A stretch of 64,000 nucleotides of DNA. Origin: Arthrobacter alpinus (GTDB lineage Bacteria; Actinomycetota; Actinomycetes; Actinomycetales; Micrococcaceae). The notes beneath the pieces were generated by a model. It ran no database searches, was not told where the DNA came from, and saw nothing but the letters and a program-made list of their open reading frames with translations. Position 1 is the first letter of the stretch. Every line of letters starts with the position of its first letter. Where the stretch lies: contig NZ_CP012677.1 in assembly GCF_001294625.1 (NCBI RefSeq), positions 3,720,001-3,784,000 of the forward strand. Reading direction: 5' to 3'. The position numbers and the translations under genes are program-made. This document shows positions 7,842 to 15,801 of the stretch, piece by piece.

Positions 7842-8333
7842 ATGACCGAACTCGATGACATTGACCGCCAGCTCATTGCTGCACTACAGCTCAATGGCCG
7901 TAAATCCTTCAAGGAGATAGCTGAGGAAACAGGCATTCCCGCATCATCTGTTCGCTACCGTGTGCAGCGTCTGGAGGAATCGGGGACGCTTCAGATCGTG
8001 GGAATCGCCAACCCGCTCTCAATCGGCTTTGACCGCCTGGCCTTGATCGGCGTGCGCTGCGCACCGGGGATGGCAAGAAGTGTCTGCAAGGACCTGGCCG
8101 CGCTAACCGAGTCCAGCTACGTGGTATTGACCACGGGCACCTACGACGTCATGGTGGAGGTCGTGTGCCGGGACCTGGCACACTACACGGAACTGCTCTA
8201 TGACCGCCTGCAACTTATCGACGGCGTCAGCGTCACCGAGACCTTCTTCGTTCTCGAAGCGCACAAACTGGCTTACGGCTGGGGTGTGGGAACCGCCCCC
8301 GCCCCAGGGACGGTCCACACCACCATCCAGTAG
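7842..8333 (+). CDS. Lrp/AsnC-family transcriptional regulator
   Basis: A 163-residue protein. ATG 7842 is preferred because AGAAGGAA precedes it and the conserved start LDDIDRQLIAALQLNGR follows directly. Residues 5-60 form the winged helix-turn-helix (FKEIAEETGIPASSVRYRVQRLEESG). Residues about 70-145 form the RAM/ligand-sensing domain (VLTTGTYDVMVEVVCRDL). Lrp/AsnC proteins sense amino acids or amines. Its position at the end of the amine locus makes the divergent promoter at 6028-6224 its likely target. It is convergent with lysC, whose stop is only seven bases away. Confidence 0.87.
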   Translation: MTELDDIDRQLIAALQLNGRKSFKEIAEETGIPASSVRYRVQRLEESGTLQIVGIANPLSIGFDRLALIGVRCAPGMARSVCKDLAALTESSYVVLTTGTYDVMVEVVCRDLAHYTELLYDRLQLIDGVSVTETFFVLEAHKLAYGWGVGTAPAPGTVHTTIQ

Positions 8334-8340
8334 CCGGCGC

Positions 8341-9627
8341 CTATCGCCCGGTGCCGCCGTACACAGTTGCCTCGGCGTCGCCGTCGAGCCCGAAAGCCTG
8401 ATGGACGGCGCGAACAGCCACGTCCAAGAGGTCTGCGCGCGTGACCACCGAGATGCGGATCTCGGAGGTGGAGATCAAGTCAATGTTCACCCCGGCGTCG
8501 GAAAGCGCCTGGAAGAAACGGTAGGAAACACCCGGGTTGGAGCGCATGCCGGCGCCTATGAGCGAGAGCTTGCCGATCTTGTCATCGTAGATCAGGTCCT
8601 CGAAGCCAACCTCGGCCTGCTGGGATCGCAGGGCGTCCAAGGCGTCTTCACCCTCGACCATGGGCAGCGTGAAGGAGATGTCGGTCTTCCCGGAACCCTT
8701 CGTGGAGATGTTCTGCACAATCATGTCAATATTGGAATGTGCGCCGGCAATGATGCCAAAGATCATCGCAGCCTTGCCGGGGATGTCCGGCACACCAACA
8801 ACTGTCACTTTTGCTTCGGATCGGTCGTGGGCCACGCCGGAGATTATTGGCTGCTCCAAGGCAACTCCCTCTGAGATCTTGATTTTGTCGTCCGGACTGG
8901 GCAAAACCCAGGTCCCTTCATTGTCGCTAAACGAGGACCGCACATGGATGGGCAGGCCAAACCGGCGGGCGTACTCCACACAGCGCAAGTGTAGGATCTT
9001 GGCGCCGGAAGCAGCCATCTCCAACATTTCTTCACTGGAGATCTTGCTGATCTTTTGGGCGTTGGGGACAACCCGGGGATCGGCAGTGTAGATACCGTCA
9101 ACATCGGTGTAAATCTCGCACACATCGGCGTTCAGCGCCGCAGCCAGGGCAACAGCTGTGGTGTCGGAGCCGCCGCGGCCCATGGTGGTGATCTCATGCG
9201 TGGTGCGGCTCATGCCCTGAAAACCGGCCACGATGGCGACTTTGCCTTTGTCCAGGGCGGTGCGTACACGGTGCGGGTCCACATCGATGATCCGCGCTTT
9301 TCCGTGGATGCCGTCGGTGATCATGCCGGCCTGGCTGCCGGTGAAGGATTGGGCCACACCGCCTAGGGCGCTGATGGCCATGGCCAGCAGGGCCATGGAA
9401 ATTCGTTCACCGGCTGTCATGAGCATATCCAGCTCGCGGGCCGGCGGGTGCTCGGAAACCTGTGCAGCCAGATCCAACAGTTCGTCGGTGGTGTCTCCCA
9501 TGGCGGATACCACCACGACCACCTCGTGGCCGTCATTTTGTGTTTGAACCACGCGGCGGGCAACACGAAGAATGCCCGCGGCATTCGACACGGAGGATCC
9601 GCCATATTTTTGGACGATCAAGCTCAT
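8341..9627 (-). CDS. lysC: Aspartate kinase
   Basis: A 428-residue aspartokinase, the first step of lysine, methionine, threonine and diaminopimelate synthesis. The start is ATG 9627, giving [13 protein letters not shown]; the KYGGSSV kinase motif must be near residue 7, which rules out the longer open frame reaching 9813. [14 protein letters not shown] near residue 160 and [15 protein letters not shown] follow the family pattern. The C-terminal third holds two ACT domains ([13 protein letters not shown] and [15 protein letters not shown]), the usual site of lysine/threonine feedback. Actinobacterial lysC often has an internal beta-subunit start and is followed by asd; asd is not next to it here. 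Confidence 0.95.
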   Translation of the reverse strand: MSLIVQKYGGSSVSNAAGILRVARRVVQTQNDGHEVVVVVSAMGDTTDELLDLAAQVSEHPPARELDMLMTAGERISMALLAMAISALGGVAQSFTGSQAGMITDGIHGKARIIDVDPHRVRTALDKGKVAIVAGFQGMSRTTHEITTMGRGGSDTTAVALAAALNADVCEIYTDVDGIYTADPRVVPNAQKISKISSEEMLEMAASGAKILHLRCVEYARRFGLPIHVRSSFSDNEGTWVLPSPDDKIKISEGVALEQPIISGVAHDRSEAKVTVVGVPDIPGKAAMIFGIIAGAHSNIDMIVQNISTKGSGKTDISFTLPMVEGEDALDALRSQQAEVGFEDLIYDDKIGKLSLIGAGMRSNPGVSYRFFQALSDAGVNIDLISTSEIRISVVTRADLLDVAVRAVHQAFGLDGDAEATVYGGTGR

Positions 9628-9925
9628 GGGTGCACACTCATCGGCTAACCTAACGCAACATCTGGAGATGACTTTTGAGAATTTTCGCTGCCGTTCGCGC
9701 GGACCGCCACGGCGGGCGCACCTGTGCGGCATCATCAGCGCGGAAGGCAGTTGAGGCAAGTTTAGCCCGGAGCCTCTCCCAAGATGGAATTCTGGCGTCC
9801 ACATGACGGACACTTCCGCCGTCGGGCTTCAGGGGAAAGATCCGACGCCGGATGAGGACTTTCGCGTCCGGCCCGCCATAGGCTGTTCCCAAGTCCGCGA
9901 TTGCGGCCCATAGGGGAGGGAATCC

Positions 9926-10951
9926 ATGACCGAGCACCAACCACCCAGCCAGGACCCACCAGCGAACCGTGGCGGCCCGCCGGCGGCCGTGCCGCGGCGC
10001 AATGATGGTGGCGCCGGGGCTCCGCCGGAACCATTCACGGGGCTGTCCGCCACCGGGCTGTCTCGCAGCTTTGGTGCGGTGCACGCCGTCGTACGGATGG
10101 ATTTACACGCACCAGCCGGCCAGGTCACAGCCCTCATTGGGCCCAATGGTTCCGGCAAGACCACGCTGCTATTGATGCTGGCCTCGTTGCTGGCCCCAGA
10201 TACCGGCAGCATCAGTGTGATGGGCGTTGACCCGGTGAAAAATCCGGCCGCGGCCAGGGCAAAAATTGGCTGGATGCCAGACACCTTGGGTGTCTGGGAG
10301 GCGCTGACAGCCCGGGAAATTCTTTCGACTTTGGCCAGGTTCTATCATTTGCCGAAGGCCGCTATTCCGGGGCGCGTCACCGAGTTGCTGGAACGGGTGA
10401 AGCTGACCGATCTGGCCGACCAGAAGGCAAGGGTGCTCTCGCGTGGGCAGCAGCAACGACTCAGTTTGGCTCGGGCCCTCATTCACGATCCCGAGGTCCT
10501 GCTGCTGGATGAGCCAGCGTCCGGACTTGACCCGGGATCGCGGATTGCCTTGCGCGGCATCCTGCGTGAGCTTGCTGCAGAGGGTAAGGCCATTGTGGTG
10601 TCCTCGCACGTTCTGGCGGAGCTTGATGAGATCGCGGACGGCGCAGTGTTCGTTAACAAGGGGCAGAGCGTGTTGACGCAGTCTGTGGCGCAAGCCGTTG
10701 GCCAGAGCCGCAAGTACTCCATTGCTGCGTTGGATGCGGCAGATCTGGCTTCGGGCCTTGCCGCCTTGAGAGTGCCATATACGGAAGGTGTCGGCCGGGG
10801 CCCCTCCGTTAACGTCAACGTTGGTTCCACGCTCGAAGCAAGCAAACTCTTGCGTGAACTGATTACCGCCGGTGTGGCGGTGCACGACTTTGGCCCCGCC
10901 GCGGGCGCCTTGGAAGAGACCTATATGAGCATGGAGAGTGAACAGCCATGA
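9926..10951 (+). CDS. ABC transporter ATP-binding protein
   Basis: A 341-residue ABC ATPase. ATG 9926 follows GGGGAGGG. A Pro-rich N-terminal extension of about 40 residues precedes the ATPase domain. Walker A is GPNGSGKTT (near residue 73), signature LSRGQQQRLSLARAL and Walker B LLLDEPASGLDP, followed by the H-loop SSHVLAEL. The signature has LSRGQ in place of LSGGQ, as often seen in ABC-2 exporters. Its stop overlaps the permease start by four bases (ATGA), so the two are translationally coupled and form one exporter. Substrate unknown. Confidence 0.9.
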   Translation: MTEHQPPSQDPPANRGGPPAAVPRRNDGGAGAPPEPFTGLSATGLSRSFGAVHAVVRMDLHAPAGQVTALIGPNGSGKTTLLLMLASLLAPDTGSISVMGVDPVKNPAAARAKIGWMPDTLGVWEALTAREILSTLARFYHLPKAAIPGRVTELLERVKLTDLADQKARVLSRGQQQRLSLARALIHDPEVLLLDEPASGLDPGSRIALRGILRELAAEGKAIVVSSHVLAELDEIADGAVFVNKGQSVLTQSVAQAVGQSRKYSIAALDAADLASGLAALRVPYTEGVGRGPSVNVNVGSTLEASKLLRELITAGVAVHDFGPAAGALEETYMSMESEQP

Positions 10952-12129
10952 CCGCACTGGCGAACAATCCCGCACCGCCTTCCGGGCCGCGACCTGGCGT
11001 GCAAGGTAGATTTAGTCGCTACGTTGACGGTATCCGCGCAGTGGTTGGAATGGAGCTGCGCCAGCGGCTGCGCTCCCGAGGCTGGTACATCATGCTGGCC
11101 ATCTGGTTTGGGCTCATCTGGTTGGTCACGGCTCTGACCTGGATGAGCTGGAAGGCGCAGGAACAGTCCCGCCTGTCGTGGGAACCCGGGTTTGTGGGCA
11201 CTGGCCCGGGAACGCTGATTTTTGAGATAGTCATGGCCTTTGTGCTGCTGTTTGGTCTACTGGTGGCCCCCGCCTTCTCAGCCAACGCCATCAGCGGGGA
11301 CCGCTCTGCCGGGACCCTGGCCATCATGCAGGTGACACTGCTGCGCTCCGGTCAACTCCTCTGGGGCAAGTTCATCGCCTCCTGGATTGTCGCCCTGGCC
11401 TTCCTTGCGGCGAGTGCACCGGCCCTGATTTACGGGATCGCCCAGGGCGGTTTGGGTGCGGGCTACATCCTGGTTGCCTTGCTCATGCTGGGCATTGAAT
11501 TGGGGGTGGCTTGTGCCCTGGGAGTGGGTATTTCTGCGGTCGTCAACCGGCCACTGTTCTCCATTGTGGTCACCTATCTAGTGGTTGCAGTGTTGACTTT
11601 TGGCACGCTGATCGCTTTTGGCCTGGGGGCCTCGGTCAGCAACGGCACTGTGCAGGCCAACCAGGTCCACTACAAGACTACGGGCGTGGGTGGGGATCCC
11701 GGGGACTACCCGGTCCCACCCGCCAAGGACATTACGGACGAAAACGCCGAGTACGCCTGCTACGGCCCGCTGCAAAGCAGGCCGGTGACGCGTACTGAAC
11801 CGGTGGCATGGCTGCTGGCTATGAATCCCTTTATGGTGGTTGCAGATTCCATTCCCTACCCGGACAGGAAAACCCAGGAACGGACCTACTCCTCGACGGG
11901 CCTATTTGAGACCATCAGCCAGGCCGCCCGCCAAGCGCAGGCTGGCCCCGACGCAACGTACCAGTGCGCCGGGGGCAAGGTTGCGCCGTCGCAGATTGAG
12001 CAAAATCTGCCGCTCTGGCCGCTCGGGCTGGGACTACAACTGCTGGTGTCGGCCGGAATCCTGGCCCTAGGCTGGCGGGACCTGCGCACACCGGCCGGAA
12101 AATTACCCAAGGGAACTCGCGTGGCGTAG
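10948..12129 (+). CDS. ABC-2-type transporter permease
   Basis: A 393-residue membrane protein with about six hydrophobic segments. The first is near residues 48-68 (GWYIMLAIWFGLIWLVTALT), then FEIVMAFVLLFGLLVAPAFSANAISGDRSAGTLAIMQ, the conserved ABC-2 SGDRSAGTL element. A large soluble loop of about 110 residues (roughly 240-350) separates the last two helices. It couples by a four-base overlap to the ATPase at 9926. It may export a small molecule or act in envelope stress; nothing specific can be read. It converges on ilvD across the palindromic element at 12150. Confidence 0.87.
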   Translation: MTALANNPAPPSGPRPGVQGRFSRYVDGIRAVVGMELRQRLRSRGWYIMLAIWFGLIWLVTALTWMSWKAQEQSRLSWEPGFVGTGPGTLIFEIVMAFVLLFGLLVAPAFSANAISGDRSAGTLAIMQVTLLRSGQLLWGKFIASWIVALAFLAASAPALIYGIAQGGLGAGYILVALLMLGIELGVACALGVGISAVVNRPLFSIVVTYLVVAVLTFGTLIAFGLGASVSNGTVQANQVHYKTTGVGGDPGDYPVPPAKDITDENAEYACYGPLQSRPVTRTEPVAWLLAMNPFMVVADSIPYPDRKTQERTYSSTGLFETISQAARQAQAGPDATYQCAGGKVAPSQIEQNLPLWPLGLGLQLLVSAGILALGWRDLRTPAGKLPKGTRVA

Positions 12130-12149
12130 CGGTGGGTTGCCCTGAAACG

Positions 12150-12219
12150 CCGAGAACGGGGTCAAGCCGCGAGAACGGTGGGTTAAACCACCGTTCTCGC
12201 GGCTTGACCCCGTTCTCGG
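12150..12219. repeat. Palindromic repeat element, copy R1 (32-bp perfect arms)
   Basis: Arms 12150-12181 and 12188-12219 are exact reverse complements around six bases. The arm is built from GAGAACGGGGTCAAGCC followed by GCGAGAACGGTGG, the same roughly 19-bp unit seen at 24876, 26030 and 55590. It lies between convergent ABC permease and ilvD genes, so it would also work as a very stable bidirectional transcription stop. Because related copies exist elsewhere, it is more than a one-off terminator. Confidence 0.9.
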
Positions 12220-12241
12220 TGAGGCTGGGGCGGTGCGCTAC

Positions 12242-14137
12242 TTAGGAGACGGTCACCGCGGTCCGCGGGGCGCGCATCAGGACCACATCTTCGGGCACCT
12301 TGCGGATGGCGCCCTTGTCGGCGCTGGTGGCCATGGCGGCGTAGGCCTTCAACGCGGCGGAGACCTCGCGCTGGCGGCCCACAGGCTGGTAGCCGGTGGT
12401 GGACTCGAGCAGCTCGCGCCGCTCATCCAGCTCCACCGGGTCCACCAAAAGTTCCATGGAACGGTTGGGGATGTCGATGCGGATGATGTCACCGTTCCGC
12501 ACCAGGGCGATGGTGCCCCCGGCTGCTGCCTCGGGGGAGACGTGTCCGATCGACAGGCCTGAGGTACCTCCGGAGAAGCGCCCGTCCGTGATCAGTGCGC
12601 AGACCTTGCCCAGCTTCAGGCCCTTTAGGAAGGACGTGGGGTAGAGCATTTCCTGCATGCCGGGGCCGCCGCGCGGGCCTTCGTAACGGATGACCACCAC
12701 GTCGCCGGCCTTGACGCTCTTGGACAGGATCTTCTCCACCGCCTCGTCCTGGGATTCGCAGACCACGGCCGGGCCCTGGAACGTCCAAATGGACTCGTCC
12801 ACGCCGGCGGTTTTCACGACGGCGCCGTCGGGGGCGATGTTGCCGCGTAACACGGCAAGGCCGCCGTCCTTGGAGAAGGAGTGTTCAACGTCGCGCAGGC
12901 AGCCTTCGGCGGAGTCGGTGTCCAGCGAGGTCCACTCGGCCGACTGTGAGAAGGCGGTGGAGGAACGCTGTCCGCCCGGGGCCGCAGTCCACAGGGCCTG
13001 CGCCGCCTCGGTGGCCTTGCCGCCGCGGATATCCCAGTCGTCCAGCCAGCCGGTGAGGTCCCTGGAGTGGACCGAGTTGACGTTGGTGTGCAGCAGCCCA
13101 CCGCGGTTCAGCTCGCCCAGCAGTGCGGGGATGCCGCCGGCACGGTGCACATCCTCCATGTAGAACGTCTTGTCGCCGGCCACGTTCGGGGCCACCTTGG
13201 CCAGGCACGGCACCACGCGCGACTTGGCGTCAATGTCGTCCAGGTCGTACTTCAGACCGGCCTCTTGTGCCGCGGCGAGCAGGTGCAAGATGGTGTTCGT
13301 GGAGCCGCCCATGGCGATGTCCAAGGCCATGGCGTTGTCGAACGCCTCAAAGCTGGCGATCGAGCGCGGCAGCACCGATTCGTCGTCATCCTCGTAGTAG
13401 CGCTTGGCGATCTCCACGGCGGTGGCGCCGGCGCGCTCGTACAGCTCCTTGCGCGCGGTGTGCGTTGCCAGCAGTGAGCCGTTACCCGGCAGGGACAGGC
13501 CGATAGCCTCGGTCAGGCAGTTCATCGAGTTGGCCGTGAACATGCCGGAGCAGGAGCCGCAGGTGGGGCAGGCGTTCGCCTCGATCAGGTCGATGTCGGC
13601 GTCGGAGATCGAATCATCGACGGCGTCGGAAATGGCGTTGACCAAATCCAGTGTGCGGATGGAACCGTCGGTCATGGTGACGCGGCCAGCTTCCATGGGC
13701 CCGCCGGAAACAAAGACGGTGGGGATGTTCAGGCGCAGCGCGGCCATGAGCATGCCGGGGGTGATCTTGTCGCAGTTCGAGATGCACACCAGCACGTCGG
13801 CGCAGTGGGCGTTGACCATATACTCGACGGAATCGGCAATCAGGTCGCGCGAGGGCAGCGAATACAGCATGCCGCCGTGGCCCATGGCGATGCCGTCGTC
13901 CACGGCGATCGTGTTGAATTCGCGGGCCACTGCACCGGCGGCGTGGATGGCGTCGGAGACAATGCGGCCAACCGGGGCGAGGTGTGTGTGGCCCGGGACG
14001 AACTCGGTGAAGGAATTGGCGACGGCGACGATCGGCTTTCCAATGTCGGCCTGGGCAACGCCGGAGGCCATCATGAGGGCGCGGGCGCCAGCCATGTTGC
14101 GGCCGTGGGTGACTGTGCGTGAACGTAAGGGAGGCAT
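12242..14137 (-). CDS. ilvD: Dihydroxy-acid dehydratase
   Basis: A 631-residue iron-sulphur dehydratase of the IlvD/Edd family. It converts 2,3-dihydroxy-isovalerate and -methylvalerate to 2-keto acids in valine, leucine and isoleucine synthesis. Cluster ligands are visible in [12 protein letters not shown] (near residue 120) and [18 protein letters not shown] (near residue 190). [21 protein letters not shown] in the C-terminal domain contains the conserved active-site Ser. Length (about 615-630) is normal. It is monocistronic in this window and diverges from the MmyB-type regulator, with an intergenic palindrome at 14180. Confidence 0.96.
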   Translation of the reverse strand: MPPLRSRTVTHGRNMAGARALMMASGVAQADIGKPIVAVANSFTEFVPGHTHLAPVGRIVSDAIHAAGAVAREFNTIAVDDGIAMGHGGMLYSLPSRDLIADSVEYMVNAHCADVLVCISNCDKITPGMLMAALRLNIPTVFVSGGPMEAGRVTMTDGSIRTLDLVNAISDAVDDSISDADIDLIEANACPTCGSCSGMFTANSMNCLTEAIGLSLPGNGSLLATHTARKELYERAGATAVEIAKRYYEDDDESVLPRSIASFEAFDNAMALDIAMGGSTNTILHLLAAAQEAGLKYDLDDIDAKSRVVPCLAKVAPNVAGDKTFYMEDVHRAGGIPALLGELNRGGLLHTNVNSVHSRDLTGWLDDWDIRGGKATEAAQALWTAAPGGQRSSTAFSQSAEWTSLDTDSAEGCLRDVEHSFSKDGGLAVLRGNIAPDGAVVKTAGVDESIWTFQGPAVVCESQDEAVEKILSKSVKAGDVVVIRYEGPRGGPGMQEMLYPTSFLKGLKLGKVCALITDGRFSGGTSGLSIGHVSPEAAAGGTIALVRNGDIIRIDIPNRSMELLVDPVELDERRELLESTTGYQPVGRQREVSAALKAYAAMATSADKGAIRKVPEDVVLMRAPRTAVTVS

Positions 14138-14179
14138 GAAAACAGTTAACCAGCTGGGAGGCAGCTGAGGAAGACGGTC

Positions 14180-14195
14180 TCACTACTAGTAGTGA
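14180..14195. promoter_or_regulatory. Perfect 16-bp palindrome, candidate autoregulatory operator
   Basis: TCACTACTAGTAGTGA is a perfect palindrome 20 bases before the start of the regulator at 14215, and 43 bases from the ilvD start. Regulators of this HTH/MmyB type commonly repress their own promoter through such sites. Action on ilvD is possible but unproven. Confidence 0.6.
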
Positions 14196-14214
14196 CAGTG
14201 CTAGTTTTGATGGC

Positions 14215-15048
14215 ATGAATGAAGAGCGACGGCGTGAGCTGGGCCAGTTTCTCCGCGGACGCCGCGCGGGGCTGATCCGGGCGGATCAGGGCCTGCCCCC
14301 CATCGGACGCAGCCGCGTCCTGGGGTTGCGGAGGGAGGAGGTCGCCGCCTTCGCGGCGGTGAGCGTCACCTGGTACACCTGGTTGGAGCAGGGGCGTGAC
14401 ATCAACGCCTCCCGTCAGGTGCTCGAGTCCATCGGGCGAGTGTTGCGCCTGAGCCCCGCCGAACAGTCCTATGTGCTGGCATTGGGCGGCCATGCGGCCG
14501 TCCCGGCGGCGGACATGGCCGCTATTGGTGCAGCTCCGGCGCACCTGCAGGCCCTGCTGGAGGCTTGGGACTTTCCGGCGTTTGCCGTGGCACCTGACTG
14601 GGGGATTGCCGGCTGGAACAACGCCTACGCCTGCCTATATTCGCGCATTGCAGCCATCGACCCCACGGAGCGGAACCTGCTGTGGCTGATTTTCACCGAT
14701 CCGGCGCTACGCGAGATGCTGCCGGACTGGGAGGAGACTAGCCGGCATTTTGTGGCCGAGTTCCGGGCCGAGGCGGGCCCGCGACTCGGTTCGGACGCGC
14801 ACAAGGCACTGGTGGCCAGACTGTCCGAAGCCAGCGCGGAGTTCGCCAGGATTTGGGCTGATCGCGATGTGGAGGGTTTTGCCTCCCGGCAGCGGGTATT
14901 TGTGCACCCGAAGGTGGGAGAGCTGGTTTTTGAACACCACAGACTGGTGCCCTCGGACGCCCCGGGGCTGCACTTTGTGCTCTACTTGCCCACGCCGGGC
15001 ACGCCCACCAGGGAACGGCTGGCAGAACTGGCGCCGGAAACGCCCTGA
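14215..15048 (+). CDS. Helix-turn-helix regulator with MmyB-like ligand-binding domain
   Basis: A 277-residue regulator. Residues 5-80 form an XRE-type HTH (GLRREEVAAFAAVSVTWYTWLEQGRDINAS). Residues 100-270 have the MmyB-like fold pattern: NAYACLYSRIAAIDPTERNLLWLIFTDP, then HKALVARLSEASAEFARIWADRDV and KVGELVFEHHRLVPSDAPGLHFVLYLP. MmyB-like domains bind fatty acid-like ligands and these proteins usually regulate an adjacent oxidoreductase gene. Here the neighbour is ilvD in divergent orientation, so the target is open. A stable terminator follows at 15086. Confidence 0.88.
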   Translation: MNEERRRELGQFLRGRRAGLIRADQGLPPIGRSRVLGLRREEVAAFAAVSVTWYTWLEQGRDINASRQVLESIGRVLRLSPAEQSYVLALGGHAAVPAADMAAIGAAPAHLQALLEAWDFPAFAVAPDWGIAGWNNAYACLYSRIAAIDPTERNLLWLIFTDPALREMLPDWEETSRHFVAEFRAEAGPRLGSDAHKALVARLSEASAEFARIWADRDVEGFASRQRVFVHPKVGELVFEHHRLVPSDAPGLHFVLYLPTPGTPTRERLAELAPETP

Positions 15049-15085
15049 TCGTCCTAAACGGCTGACCCCGCCCCGAACCCCGCCC

Positions 15086-15142
15086 CGAACGTACAGTAGT
15101 TGTTGATGTTGCCACGGCACATCAACAACTACTGTACGTTCG
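15086..15142. terminator. Strong terminator hairpin with 23-bp perfect arms
   Basis: Arms 15086-15108 and 15120-15142 pair perfectly around an 11-base loop, and ATTTTTA follows on the plus strand. It ends the HTH gene (stop 15048) and faces the recR stop at 15147, so it serves convergent genes. The arms are not related to the 12150 repeat unit. Confidence 0.85.
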
Positions 15143-15146
15143 ATTT

Positions 15147-15746
15147 TTACGTCAGGGCGTTGCGGCGGCCCTCAAAGGCGCGACCCAGGGTGACCTCGTC
15201 GGCGTATTCCAAGTCGCCTCCGACCGGCAGGCCGGAAGCCAGACGGGTCACAGTTATGCCAATGGTTTTCAGCATCCGGGACAGGTAGGTGGCTGTCGCC
15301 TCGCCCTCGAGGTTGGGGTCTGTGGCGATAATGATCTCCTGGATTTGACTGTCGTTCAAGCGGGTGAGTAGTTCGCGGATGCGCAGCTGGTCCGGGCCGA
15401 TCCCGGCGATCGGGTTGATGGCTCCTCCCAGCACGTGGTATCGGCCCCGGAAGGCGCGGGTGCGTTCCACAGCCAGCACGTCCTTGGACTCCTCGACGAC
15501 GCAAATGACCGTGGGGTCGCGGCGGTCGTCGCGGCAGATGTTGCACAGTTCCATCTCGGTGACGTTGCCGCAGACCGTGCAGAACTTCACACGTTCCTTC
15601 ACCGTGATGATGGCGCGAACCAGCCGCTGCATGTCCTCGGTGTCGGCTTCCAGAATGTGGAAGGCGAGCCGCTGGGCGGACTTGGGACCGATTCCCGGCA
15701 GGCGTCCCAGCTCGTCAATGAGCTCCTGAACTGCTCCCTCGTACAC
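15147..15746 (-). CDS. recR: Recombination protein RecR
   Basis: A 199-residue RecR, the DNA-binding partner of RecO in RecFOR loading of RecA at gaps. The N-terminal helix-hairpin-helix is [24 protein letters not shown]. The zinc module is [18 protein letters not shown] near residues 57-74. The TOPRIM domain starts at [23 protein letters not shown], and [15 protein letters not shown] is its acidic strand. Length equals the family norm. It lies directly downstream of dnaX, the order seen in many bacteria, and is probably cotranscribed with it across a 55-bp gap. Confidence 0.96.
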   Translation of the reverse strand: MYEGAVQELIDELGRLPGIGPKSAQRLAFHILEADTEDMQRLVRAIITVKERVKFCTVCGNVTEMELCNICRDDRRDPTVICVVEESKDVLAVERTRAFRGRYHVLGGAINPIAGIGPDQLRIRELLTRLNDSQIQEIIIATDPNLEGEATATYLSRMLKTIGITVTRLASGLPVGGDLEYADEVTLGRAFEGRRNALT

Positions 15747-15801
15747 AATGGCTCATCTCTGTTGGTTCTAAAAGTAATGGAAAATCGCCCGGTTGCAGGC
15801 G

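Noticed and set aside
9628..9813. N-terminal extension of aspartate kinase to 9813
   Set aside because: The KYGGSSV motif must be near the N-terminus in aspartokinases; the extra 62 residues resemble no family member.
12150..12219. Interpretation of the 32-bp inverted repeat as insertion-sequence ends
   Set aside because: Only six bases separate the arms and there is no transposase; it is a hairpin, not a pair of distant terminal repeats.
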